A stretch of DNA of 64,000 bases from Fremontodendron californicum. Taxonomy: Eukaryota > Streptophyta > Magnoliopsida > Malvales > Malvaceae. The notes beneath the pieces were generated by a model. It ran no database searches and was not told the DNA's origin. It saw only the letters and a program-made list of their open reading frames with translations. The position numbers and the translations under genes were made by a program. The DNA lies in assembly GCA_030761205.1 (NCBI GenBank), contig JAULJL010000027.1, positions 21,248,498 through 21,312,497 of the forward strand, read 5' to 3'. This document shows, one piece after another, positions 45,644 to 57,340 of the stretch (position 1 is its first letter; every line of letters begins with the position of its first letter).

Positions 45644-48311
45644 TTTTGCAACCGTTTTTAGCCTGGGCCGATTCTAAACCCGACCCGGGCCTTCTACAGG
45701 CCCTATGACAGGCCCCATCCAGGGCCCGTTTGGGCCTGCTGGCCATGCAGGCCCACCCAAGCAGCCAGGCCACCAAGCCGGCTGCCTAGTCCAGCAAGGC
45801 CTACTAAGGCCTATTTTCATTTTGGCCCAACAGGGCTTGTTACCAAACAGGCCTATTCCCAAACACCAATCAGCAAACCCTAGCAACCCTAGCCCTAGGC
45901 AACTACCCCTGCCACAGCTACCCCTAGGCAGCACCCCCCTGCCACAGCCACTCCCTCTGGCAGCCACCACCATTTCCCAGGCAGCCACCCCTTCACGCCA
46001 TCCCAAAAACAAGCCTCCCAGAAACCCCAATCCCCTGACCCTAGCACACACCATCCCTTTCGGGACCAAACCCAAACCCCTACGCCACCATGACCACTTC
46101 CCGAAACCCCCATTCCACCCACCACAAGCAACATACCAACCCCAAATTCAGGGACCCAGATCCCGAACCCTGGGGTTCTACAACCAAAACCCTTCAAAAG
46201 AAGGGGATCCGAACACAAAAAAAAAAGGAAAAAAAAAAACCCATCACAAAAAAAAATTCGAAAACCCCTGCAAAAACACACAAAAAAATGTTACCAACGA
46301 ACCCACAAAAAAAAAAAACAAAGAAACAGTTTTTTCAAAAAAAAAAAAAGGAAGACACTGAAAAAAAAAGGGCTCTCAATCTTAGAGTTTTCCAATCTGA
46401 GGTTTTCAAGCGATTCGAATCACTCGTTGGTGGTCCGGTCTCAGTCCGGTGGCTATTCACGGTGGTTTTTGAGGTTGGTAATCGAGGAGTTTTTCCTAGA
46501 TCTAGGATATTTGGCTCTGATTTGGGCAAAATGGAGCCCAGAATCGGAAAGAGAGGGTCGAAAAGAAGCTAGGTTGGGATTTTAGGGGTTCACCGGAGCT
46601 CCGACACGGCGGCGAACGGCGGTGATTGGCCGAATTCTGGGAAAACTTGAATTTTTCGGGGAAAGAAAGAACAAGAGAGAGAGGGGAGCAAAAGAGGAGA
46701 GAGAAAAAAAGAAAAGAAATAAAAAAAAAGGAAAATAGGGGTTTTATAGACGCCCTAAACGACGTCGTTTTGGGGGAGAGAAAAAAAATTAAGTGGGTCA
46801 AGATGACCCGCGTGTCGACCCGCGGTCCAATCCGAAAGGACCCGACCCAGATGTAACCTGGTTAAAAAAAAAAGGGTCAAAACGACGCAGTTTCAGTAAT
46901 AAAAAAAAGGAAAGATTCGAATCTACCAGCCTAGACCCGACCCGCGCCCGACCGCACCGACCCGCGTGCCTCTACCAGCCCAGGCCCAGGTCCAGCAACC
47001 AAAACCTGCTATTTTCAGAATTGGGTCAAGCCCAAGACAGTTTTGGGTATAAATCTTTTTATATTTTATGTTATTTGTTTAAATGAATACTTATTTATTT
47101 TTATTTGTTTTTTTTTATTTGTTTTTTTTCTTAGTAAAAATATTAATAATTTACTTACTAAAATCTTCTAAAAAAAGATATAATAAAAAAGGTTTTTACG
47201 ATAGTTAAATAAAGAAACATATATATATATATATATAAAGAATATTCAACACGAAGGACTTTTTTTTTTTGTTGTTTATTTACGGTTTTTTTTTTTTTAA
47301 TATATCAATTTGTGCCATTCATTTCTTTTTAAAAAATATAATAATAATAATAATAATAAAAGTAAAGTAAATAATAACCTTTCTCAAAAATATATTTTTG
47401 GAGGCATTAGATAAAAAAATATATATATACACAAATGAAAAAATGGGTGAATACGGATTTGCCGACGACGAAATTCGAAGGACGTCACGGTTGTGATTCC
47501 TAAGATATCCCGAGATGAGAGAATTTCTTTAAATATCACCACGAGTGGTGGGAGTATTTGGCGATATGCTCGATACAAAAATTCGTTTTCACTTTAAAAT
47601 GGAATTAGCCAAAATAATAAATAAATAAATAATGAATGTTACGTGTTTGATATTTTGCCATGCTCGTTTTTTTATATATAATGATTTGCATGTTTAATCT
47701 TATAGTTATGTATTTAATCATATGTCTTATATGCTTAACCGTGTGCATCCCATGTTTAAATATTCGCATCGTACGCATCTAAATAAAAAACGAGTGTAAA
47801 TTGCCGACTACGGAATTCGAAGGATGTCACGGTTGTGATTCCTAAGATATCTTGAGGTGAGAGGATCTCGTTAAATACCACCAAGAGTGTTGGGAATGTT
47901 TAATGAGTATTCTCGATAATAGATTTACGTTCATTTTCATTTTAAAAAAAATAATAACAATTCTAAAAAAAAAGAATAAACATGTTTTCAAAAATAAAAT
48001 AAAATAAAAGATAATTAGTTTTAAATACCGAGGTTAAATCCATTAAATCGAGATTCAAGATAACATATGATTAAATGGTAATCCTTCCCCGCACGTAACC
48101 GACTCCCGAACCCGATTTTGTTTTCTCTCTAGTTCAAAATACAGACTTCAAAATTGGTTTTAAAAAAATGTTTTAATTAATTTTAAAATGTTTCACTAAA
48201 ACCGGTTTTAATAGGTGGCCAATCACACCTACAAAAAAGATTGGTGGCGACTCCATTTTGTTTTCAAAATCATCTTATCGATAAAAATAAAAATAAAAAC
48301 CGTTATGACAG
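45644..48311 (+). repeat. 5' LTR of the Ogre element
   Basis: 2668 bp. It begins with GC-rich sequence full of GGGCC words and then C-rich sequence; the long Pro-rich ORF there is not coding. It has an internal direct repeat around CACGGTTGTGATTCCTAAGATATC (about 47486 and 47838). The 3' LTR has 32 extra bases near 63331-63362 (GGGCGTTGCGGGGGTGC...) that are deleted here at about 48080. Confidence 0.9.
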
Positions 48312-48314
48312 CTT

Positions 48315-48332
48315 GGCGACTCCGCTAGGGAC
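48315..48332 (+). promoter_or_regulatory. Ogre primer binding site
   Basis: TGGCGACTCCGCTAGGGA, three bases after the 5' LTR. It resembles the tRNA-Arg-type PBS reported for Ogre/Tat elements; the tRNA assignment is from memory. Confidence 0.7.
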
Positions 48333-49411
48333 CTTTGATAGTCGAGCCATAAATTAGTCATGTGTTGTCTTAAAATCTCGATTTAGTGGATTTAATCGAT
48401 CTTTAATTTTAATTCTCTTGTTATTAATTTTCTCTATTTATTAATTCAGCTGTTTATTTATTATTATCGTTCTTTTTATCTTTTTTTTGCTTGCATTTAT
48501 GCCTTGATATTTGTTAATTCTTGATTCTCATTTTTTTGTTATATACTTTATTTATTTTTTTATATATATTATTGATTCTAATAATTATGGGATGTTTAGA
48601 ATAAAGTCATAAACAAATAGTCGAAGGTTCGTTTGTTCCTTCTCACACACGAACACGTGCATTTCATACATAAGCTCTATACCCGAGCTATATCCCTTTA
48701 GGAAAAAGTAAAGTACCTACGCTCTCGTGGGGTAATAACCTCCGCATAGGCTAGCGAAACGCTTTTAGAGAGAGAAAGGACCTAAGCTCTTGAGAGATAA
48801 TAATCTCTGCATGGGCTAGCGAAAAATCTCTCGTTCGAATTGAACCCTTTCCTTTGGAAGCCTATAATGGGTAAGGATCATGGTGCCTTGCTAGCCTTCG
48901 CAGGCGACAGCGAGGACCAATTTGAAGACCTTTAGATTATAAATCTGAATCTCATGTTAGAATGTCATGAGAAACCCACCCCAAGTAGAGCCTCTCCTAC
49001 TCGATATCTAGAAATTCACCCGAAATTAGGACACATGAAGGAACGCCTTTTACCTTTCACTACTTTTGTTTACTTTCGAACCACGAAGTGGGTAGTGACT
49101 GGAACGGCCCAAATGCCCGCATTGGTTCATTTCGCGAATCTTAGGGTGAACGAACACCCTAACTAAGTCCTTCGTAGGCAAGGACCAAAATTTTTCCAAA
49201 ATGAGTTTTTCTCAAAATATTTGTTATTTTATGTAATTAAATAATGTCGAGCCTCTTTATTCGCTTATTCATTTGATTTTTGAATTCTTTCATGTGAATA
49301 TACTGACGAGTTTTCCTTTTATGTTGTTGTACATAACTTACATTGGCATCACATTAGCATTCCACGTCGAGGTATTATTCTCAAAAGTATCTTTTAGCAA
49401 GTTAATTTCTC
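48333..49411 (+). other. Ogre leader
   Basis: Non-coding leader. It has a direct repeat of CTACGCTCTCGTGGGG..., CGCATAGGCTAGCGAAA (48719-48758) and CTAAGCTCTTGAGAG..., TGCATGGGCTAGCGAAA (48783-48825). These could form similar RNA stems. Confidence 0.6.
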
Positions 49412-51501
49412 ATGGAACCCACCGAGCGTCAAATTACCTCGTCGTCCGTAAGCGTCATGTGTGAATCGCCGATAGATGTGCAAGAATGGGCAAGAAGTGT
49501 GCAACAGAAAGAGGGGGATTGTTTGATTGAAGGTTATGTCCCGAGTCTACCCGAAAGGATAAACTTGGAACTCACACAGAATAACTTGACTGAGTTGGCC
49601 GATATTTGGGAACGAATGACCTGGGAAAGGAAGAAGAAATTTTCTGAAAAATATGGCCAGATTGCTTCGCTCATCCCAGTGGTAATTAAGGAGTCAATGA
49701 TCAGAGCGGCTATCCAGTTTTGGGACCCTTTTTATAGGTGTTTTGCTTTTAATGAAGAGGACTTGACACCGACTATAGAAGAGTACTCAATTCTTGTCGG
49801 GTTAGAGCTTCGTTTCCCAGATAAGGTGTACGTCAGAAAGCCAAAGTTGGGTTTCTGTAAGAAGTTGAAAAAGCTCATCGGGGTAGAAGTAGGAGACCCA
49901 GGTCTGAAACAAAAAAGAAAACATGTCTGCATTCCTTGGGATTTTTTTTGAAAATTTATTGAGGGGCATCTTGATGACGAGCAAGGGATCACCGCTTTTG
50001 CTTTGGCTATTTATAGGATGGTAATTTTTCCTAAGGTTTTAGGGCATATTGAAGTAGCAATGATAGATTTCTTCGAGCAAGTTGAGAACCACGTTAATCC
50101 CTCGTCGACAATCCTGGCTGCAACCATAAGATCGTTGAACTTTTACCGCAAGAAAGGGGAGGGCTATTTTGTGGGGCGTGCGCCATTACTGCATATATGG
50201 CTCAAGAGCCACTTTGTGTGTGAAAATAGTGCTTTATCCAAACCTTACCTAAAGAATTGTGCCCCTATTAAAGAATTTTGTGAAAGCAAATGGCTTGAAC
50301 CCAAATCTAAGAAAGAATGGGTAGCCTTCTTACGGTCGTTGAGTAGTAAGCAAATAAGATGGATGGCGCCATGGATGCCTCATAGGCCAATGTTATACCG
50401 ATATGGAGAACCATGGGTACAGCTTTTAGGACCATGGGGAGCATCAAGTTATGCTCCACTATTGGTACGAAGACAGTATGGGGTAAAACAATTCGTCCCG
50501 GCTACGCATAGACTCGACCAAGTGGAATTTTCTTATGGAGATCCGAATATGTCAAAAAGAGTGGAGCCAATAGTCCGAGCTTGGAAAGAAAACCAAAGAA
50601 TGAGGTTAGGATCCCTCAGTGAGAGTGTCACCCCAAGGTACCAAGTGGGGAGAGCAAATCAGGTCAACAATATGGTGCTTCCCGAAGAATAGGTCATGTA
50701 TCAGTCAAGTCCTACTCCATCAAAGAGAATATCAAAACTCGAAATCGCTGAGCAACGTTTCAGTATTGAAAGAAAAAAGATGAAGCAAGAAAGTCATAGG
50801 TTCCAAGAGGAGGGCGAGAATTGGAAAGACAAGACTGAAATACAAGGGGTCAGAATAAAAAAATAATAATAAAGGAACGTGACACTGCCTATGCCGACGT
50901 GAAAGACTTGCACTTGGAAAACAAGAAACTAAGGACACAACTGAAGGTCAAAAATATACTCGGACCAACTTATAGGCGGGAAAGGGAGCTTAGTCGACTT
51001 CAGGAGGAAGTAAAACAGTGGAAGAGAAAGGCACAAGAGAACGAGGCAAAAGCCGCTCGGCTGTCTCGCGATAAGTAGAAATGTAAAGACATGTATTCCC
51101 AGGCTTCCATGAGTTTAGCTGAGTCTCTGCATATAAACGTTAAACTAAAGGCAGAGCTCGAGAACAAGAGGGAGAGTTGTTCTCGGATGCAAGAAGAGAG
51201 AAGTTCCCTACACCAAGTAATCCGAGACCTAGAGCGACAACTATATAGCCAAAAATATCACATCGATGAGATCGTGAGGGAATGGAGGGATAGAGAAAGT
51301 GATTGGATTTACACATGTGATTTGGCTACGGATGCTAGCAAGAGATGGGAAGCCGAAAGTATGGAAAGGCAGCAGTACATAGAACACTTGGGTGTAGAAA
51401 TCGGCAAGGCCGTGAGAAAAGCTGGCAAGATGATCGAGAAAGTGGAAGTTCTAAGGCAAAGAATCCAGCCAACCGGAGAATACGGACAACAGTTTTTTTA
51501 A
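49412..51501 (+). pseudogene. Ogre extra 5' ORF (ORF1: DUF7745-like domain plus coiled coil), broken
   Basis: ATG at 49412 (MEPTERQITSS). The frame is open to a TGA at 49949-49951 and then continues in the same frame to 50692. The domain has FWDPFYRCFAFNEEDLTPTIEEYSILVGL near residue 108 and the WMAPWMPHRPMLYRYGEPWVQLLGPWG region further on. This is the protein often annotated as DUF7745 in plants. A frameshifted coiled-coil part follows (50700-51501: KLEIAEQRFSIERKKM, LENKKLRTQLK, LKAELENKRESC). Ogre elements carry such an ORF before gag and its function is unknown. The stop at 49949, stops near 50863 and the one at 51076 make it non-functional. Confidence 0.7.
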
Positions 51502-51850
51502 TTTTTTAAACGAGGCCAGAAATCAATATAAGCAGATTAGCTGTTTTTATGGACACGATTCTAAGAAGTTATGTTGATGTAATGAAAACTATATGTGGGA
51601 TCAATGAAAAATCAACTTCCTGAAATTTATCTTTGAGTATCTATACCTCGTATGCATTTTTTCATTTATTTGCTTGCTCATTCATTCATTCATTCATCCG
51701 TCCATTCATTCATACACTCAATAAGGAATAAAGAAATAATATGTCATGAGGTTCTAACCCAAGATATAAGGTATAAAAATTGAGCGCCGACTAAAGTACC
51801 CTGACAAAAATGTTCCACACTCGTATAATACATGAGCACACGCAAAGACC

Positions 51851-54262
51851 ATGGACAATGAACAAGCAACAAGAATTGAGAGAATGGAAAGGGCACAGAA
51901 AGAATTGCAAGAACAGCTGGGCAAATCACAACAGGAACTACGGGAACAGATAGCAAGGTCCCAGGAAGAGTCACGAGAACAAATGGACAAGATGATGGAA
52001 ATAATGATGAGTCTAACAAGAGGAAAAGGGCCAGCCAAAAGCTCAATGGTAAGGGGAGAACCCTGACCCCGAGAAAGTAACAACGATGGTCCTCTATACC
52101 CACCGGGTTTTACTCCGACCCATGCCAAGTGACACAACATGAGCACCCACAAGGGGAACCTCCAGTGGGAGAAAAACCTTATGTGTACATTAGCACGCCA
52201 AGTTCCACAGGTCAACAAGCCCAAGGACAGTTCGCATCTAACCCAGGGACCCATCCTTCAAACCCAGTCCACGTCCCGAACTTGGATGATCCCTTAGAAC
52301 AATAAAAGTTGAGAAGAAGCGTGACGGAACAAATAGAGGATGCCGGGACAAAGCAGAAGTATGATATGTTAGAAGAGAGACTCAAAGCAATAAAAGGGAT
52401 GGACGCCTTCGAAAAAGTTGATGCCAATGAACTGAGCTTAGTTTCGGATTTGGTAATACCGCCAAAATGCAAAGTCCCAGAATTTGAGAAGTATGATGGG
52501 ACCAAATGCCCTTCATTTCACATCACCATGTTCTGTCTCAAAATGGTCGGGCACACTCATAATGACAAATTATTAATTCACTGTTTCCAAGACAGTCTGC
52601 AAGGATCAGTCGCAAGATGGTATAACCAACTAGATTACAATCGCATTCATACCTGGACAGATTTGGCGAGAGCCTTTTTGGCCCAGTACAAGCATATAGC
52701 TCACATGGTGCCGGATAGGCTATCCCTCCAAAACATGGAGAGGAAAGCAGGAGAAGGATTTAAAGTGTACGCCCAAAAATTGAGGGACCTGGCTGCTCAA
52801 GTACAACTGCCTCTAACAGAAAAAGAAACCAATGTGTTGTTTATCAATACATTGCGAGGGCCATATTATGACAGATTGGTCGGCAGTGCTACCAAGAATT
52901 TTGCCGATATGGTCATTTCTGGCGAGATGATAGAAAGCGCCATAAAAAACGGCAAGATCGAAGGAAGCGAAATCGCCAACAGTAAAAAGGTGAGGGCAAC
53001 AAAGAAGAAAGAAGAAGAAGTGCAAGAGACCTCATATGAAAGCCGACCACCACAAAGCTATACTCATTATCCAACAAACAGACCCTACGGTTACTCCCCC
53101 AACCCATATTCCTACCCTCCCATACAACCCCACTATTCAATGAGTTATCGACCACCAGCGCCAGTGTATACACCAACACCCGTATACACAGCACCTGTAC
53201 CTGCTTCCAACCCGACCGATCCAGTAAACAATATGAGCACTAATCAGAGAAAACCTCAGCCAATTCAACAAAGACCCCCGTTTGACCCGATTCCCATGAC
53301 ATACGCCCATCTATTCCCCAAGTTAGTTCAAAACCATCTATTGGCACTCATGTTTCTTGAACCTATGAAACCCCTATACCCAAGATGGTACAACCCGGAC
53401 GTGAACTGCGATTACCATAGAGCCAACCCGGGTCACTCCACGGAGAATTGCATTGCGCTTAAGCACAAACTGCAACACCTAATCAGGGTCGGTATCTTGA
53501 GTTTCACAACCAAGAGGGAGCCTAACGTTACTGCAAATCCGTTACCCGACAATGGGAAAACAAGAGCAAACGCGATAACGGAAGAAAAAAGGGTGTCGGG
53601 TGATATCCAGGATTAAGGATGTCCGGACTCATATAGGAAAAGTGTTGGATGCTATGATTGAGGCCGGGCTGGTTAAATTAGTCAACATGGGGCAGAAATC
53701 CTCAGGGTCGAAACCGAATTTTGGATGCTTCTGTAGGTATCACGGAGGTTTGGTGGGACACACTGTTAACCAATGCTCCGACTTCCGAGCCAAAATTCAA
53801 GAATTAACGGATATCGACGTAGTAGAATTCTCCATAGAATAGGAGGAAGAATCCGTGGACGTGGTAATCGAAGAAACCCCGAAAGCCCCTGAAAGATGGG
53901 TTAAGTCGAAACCATTGGTTATCTACTGTGGGGAAAGCCAGAACTCGCTGGTAAGGGAAACACCAAGGATGCTAAGGCCGATGGTGACTATTGAAGTGCC
54001 GAACCCATTCCCCTACAAGAATGATAAGGCTGTGCCTTGGAGGTACGAATGCAAATTTGCATCACCAGAGCCTGTTAATGTTACACAAATATTCAATGCC
54101 TCTGCGGCTACCATAGACATAACTGGTGTTGGGGGTTTCACTAGGAGTCGAAGATGCTATACACCGAAAGCATTGGAAAAGGTCAGAAAATGGAAAGCTA
54201 AGGCTGATGAAGAGGAGACCGTCTCAGAAAAACTGTTGAACGGAAAACAAGCAAGCATGTGA
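51851..54262 (+). pseudogene. Ogre gag, broken
   Basis: It starts with a coiled coil (MDNEQATRIERMERAQKEL, 51851-52066) and a stop. A Pro/Gly-rich region leads to the Gag domain at 52309-53616 (FEKYDGTKCPSFHITMFC, ARWYNQLD, TWTDLARAFLAQYKH, MVPDRLSLQNMERK), then a Tyr/Pro-rich stretch. Two Cys/His knuckle-like motifs follow: CDYHRANPGHSTENC at about 53408 and CFCRYHGGLVGHTVNQC at about 53728. Stops at 52064-52066, about 53614 and 53840 and frameshifts break it. Confidence 0.82.
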
Positions 54263-55482
54263 CAGAGGAGGAAGCTTGTGAATTCCACAAATTTATCAAG
54301 CATAATGAATACAGCATTGTTGAACAATTAAAATGCTCACCGGCTCGCATATCCATCCTGGAATTATTAATGAACTCAGAGACCCATCGAAGGGCGCTTT
54401 TGAAAGTGTTGAATGAGGCATACGTGGCTCATGATGTGTCTGTAGAGAAGTTTGACCAAGTAGTGGGGAATATGGCTGTTAACAACTTCATAGCTTTTAG
54501 TGATGACAAGATCATGCCTGAGGGGACAGGTAGTACCAAAGCCCTTCACATCACTGCGCGCTACAAGGGCCATATCATTGCAAAAGTCCTCATTGATAAC
54601 GGCTCTGCGCTAAACATCATGCCGATGACTACATTAGCCAAACTGCCTGTCGATGGATCCCACATGAAGAACAGCCATATGGAAGTCCGAGCATTTGATC
54701 GAACCCGTAGACAAGTTGCGGGGAAAATTGAGTTGCCAATATAAATTGGTCCTTGCACATTCGACATTGTCTTCCAGGTCATGGATATCGTTCCTTCATA
54801 CAATGTCTTGTTGGGAAGGCCTTGGATCCATATGGCTGGTGCTATTCCATCCACTCTGCATCAAAAGGTGAAGTTCAGAGTCGAAGAGCAATTGATAGTC
54901 GTCGACAGAGAAGAAGATCTTCTGGTATCAAAGCCCTCGAATATTCCTTACATAGAAGCTACTGAAGAAGCAGAAGAATGCTCTTTTCGAACCTTGGAGT
55001 TTGTGAACGCTACATTTGTAGGCGAAGGTTCTAAAATGCCTATGCCTCAGTTGTCCTCTACTACTCAAAGCGGCCTTGCTCAAGTCGTAGGAAAGGGTTG
55101 TCGAGCTGGGACAAGTTTAGGGAAGAACCTACAAGGAATTCGGAAGAGCATAAGTATGATCGGAAAGGAAGACAGGTTCGAGTTGGGATACAAGCCAACC
55201 AGGGAAGACAGGAAGAGACTGATAAGAGAAAAGAAAGAGCAGAGGCTCGCAAGGCTCAGGGGATACGAGATAGAGACCCCGAGGATGTACATCCCCCATC
55301 TCTATGAGACATTTCAGTCAGCGGGTTTTATTTTTCCCGATTCACTAGTTGGGACCAAACCTGTCGTGACTTTGGAGGGAATGTTTGCAGGTATTTGCAT
55401 CCAGATGATGGAACAAGAAAGAGAAGAGGAAAAAAAACTGAAGAAATCACCATCTACCCGTGTCCTCCAGGATTTGAATTGA
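54259..55482 (+). pseudogene. Ogre protease with G-patch domain, broken
   Basis: The aspartic protease motif is VLIDNGSALNIMPM at about 54588-54627. A TAA at 54742-54744 interrupts, then IVPSYNVLLGRPWIHMAGA (the second conserved strand, about 54785-54840) follows. A G-patch-like segment (GKGCRAGTSLGKNLQGI...GLGYKPT, about 55095-55200) and a charged RKRLIREKKEQRLARL region come after. It ends at TGA 55480-55482. G-patch modules near the protease are known in Tat/Ogre elements and are thought to bind RNA. Confidence 0.8.
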
Positions 55483-55738
55483 AGAATTGGCGTGCTGTAG
55501 ATTTACCTGCTATATTTAGGTCTCTTTCTGGTTAACAAACTAAGTTCTCAAACACTTCTGCCCAAGAGTGTTATGAGATTTTCTTTTGTGCATGGGCTCC
55601 TTTTATGAACTTATCATTCTAATAAATGACAATTATGATGCATTATGTCTCCATTCATTTTCCATTTCTTTTATAGTCCATCCTTTTATTTTGTCTTCCT
55701 ATACAACCATCTATATTATTTTGCTTACACCTTTCCAG
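55483..55738 (+). other. Probable Ogre intron between protease and RT
   Basis: A T/C-rich, non-coding gap ends in TTTCCAG at 55732-55738 with a long polypyrimidine tract before it. Coding sense of the RT leader (DDEETAENYDLPPDLLRLIESEEKQ) begins just after. Ogre elements are known to have an intron here. I cannot fix the donor site by eye. Confidence 0.55.
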
Positions 55739-57340
55739 GTCTTCTAATAATGAATGAGAAAACAATCTCATCAGTAATTCGAAAATCAATTTTGAGAAAT
55801 GTATTGATATTGGTGAAATTGACGATGAAGAGACTGCAGAGAACTACGACTTACCACCCGATCTATTGAGATTGATAGAATCAGAAGAAAAGCAAATTAT
55901 GCCTTATCAGGAGACAACGGAAGTTGTTAATCTGGGAAATGAGGATAATAAGAAAGAAGTAAAAATTGGCACTTCACTACCATTGACAAAGAAATAAGAG
56001 TTGGTAGAACTACTCCGCGAGTATGCGGATGTGTTTGCATGGTCCTATCAAGACACGCCAGGGCTCGATACAGATATTGTGGTGCATCGTTTGCCTTTGA
56101 AGCCAGAATGCAAGCCTGTGAAACAAAAATTGAGATGAATGAAGCCTGAAATATTGCTAAAAGTCAAAGAGGAAGTAAAAAAGCAGTTCGACGTCAGATT
56201 TTTGGAAGTCGCTAAGTACCTTGAATGGGTAGCAAACGTAGTCCCAATCCCGACGAAAGATGGGAAAGTACGAATGTGCATTGATTATCGGGACCTAAAC
56301 AGGGCTAGTCCAAAAGATAGCTTCCCGCTACCCCATATCGATACCATGGTTGATAATACTGCCAAACACTCATTGTTCTCATTTATGGATGATTTTTTGG
56401 GCTACAACCAAATCAAGATGGCACTAAAAGATATGGAGAAGACCACTTTCGTGACAATGTGGGGGACATTTTGTTACAAGGTTATGCCGTTTGGGTTAAA
56501 AAACGTCGGTGCAACTTATCAAAGAACAATGGTGACCCTATTTCATGACATAATGCACAAAGAGGTGGAGGTTTATGTCGATGACATGATCACAAAGTCA
56601 CGTGAAGATGAAGATCATGTGGTTAATCTGAGAAAGTTGTTCGAGCGATTAAGAAAGTTCCAACTTAAGCTCAACTCGGCCAAGTGCACTTTTGGTGTAA
56701 CATCCGACAAACTACTGGGTTTCATTGTTAATGAGAAAGGAATTGAAGTAGATCCCGACAAGATACGTGCTATCCAGAATTTATCTCCACCTCGGATACA
56801 GAAAGAAGTGCGAGGATTCCTGGGAAGATTGAATTACATTGCCCGTTTTATTTCCCAGCTCACCGCTAAGTGTGATCCAATTTTCAAACTCCTCAAAAAA
56901 CGTGATCCGGGTGAATGGGACGAGGATTGCCAGGAGGCATTCGACAAAGTGAAAGAATATCTTACCAATCCACCAGTACTGGTACCGCCAACACCAGGAA
57001 GACCGCTTATTTTGTATTTGGTAGTACATGAGAAATCCATGGGGTGTGTTTTGGGACAGCAAGATGAGACAAGCAAGAAAGAACATGCCATTTACTACCT
57101 GAGCAAAAAATTTATAGATTACGAGACCAAGTACTAGGCAGTAGAAAAGATATGTTGCGCACTGACTTAGGCTGCTCATAGGCTCCGACAATATATGTTA
57201 TACCATACCACGTTGCTTATTGCTAAATTGGACCCCATTAAATACATCTTTGAGAAACCCTAGCTATCAGGAAGATTAGCAAGATGGCAAGTTCTGCTTT
57301 CTGAATATGATATCACCTATGTCTCGCAGAAAGCCATAAA
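55739..57340 (+). pseudogene. Ogre reverse transcriptase and first RNase H, broken
   Basis: The RT core lies at 56139-57137: VPIPTKDGKVRMCIDYRDLN, FSFMDDFLGYNQI, FGLKNVGATYQR and catalytic YVDDM (about 56575). RNase H1 follows (PLILYLVVHEKSMGCVLGQQ, AIYYLSKKF) and is interrupted by TAG at 57135-57137 and a stop near 57170. TAA at 55996-55998 and a stop at 56136-56138 also interrupt the leader. Between 57140 and 57340 RNase H1 and its linker continue with further breaks (a stop near 57261, a frameshift near 57340). Confidence 0.88.

Noticed and set aside
45705..46361. Long Pro-rich plus-strand ORF (218 codons) and its partner at 60871-61432
   Set aside because: It lies wholly in the C-rich part of the Ogre LTRs and its reading is not preserved between the two LTRs. 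It results from base composition, not coding.
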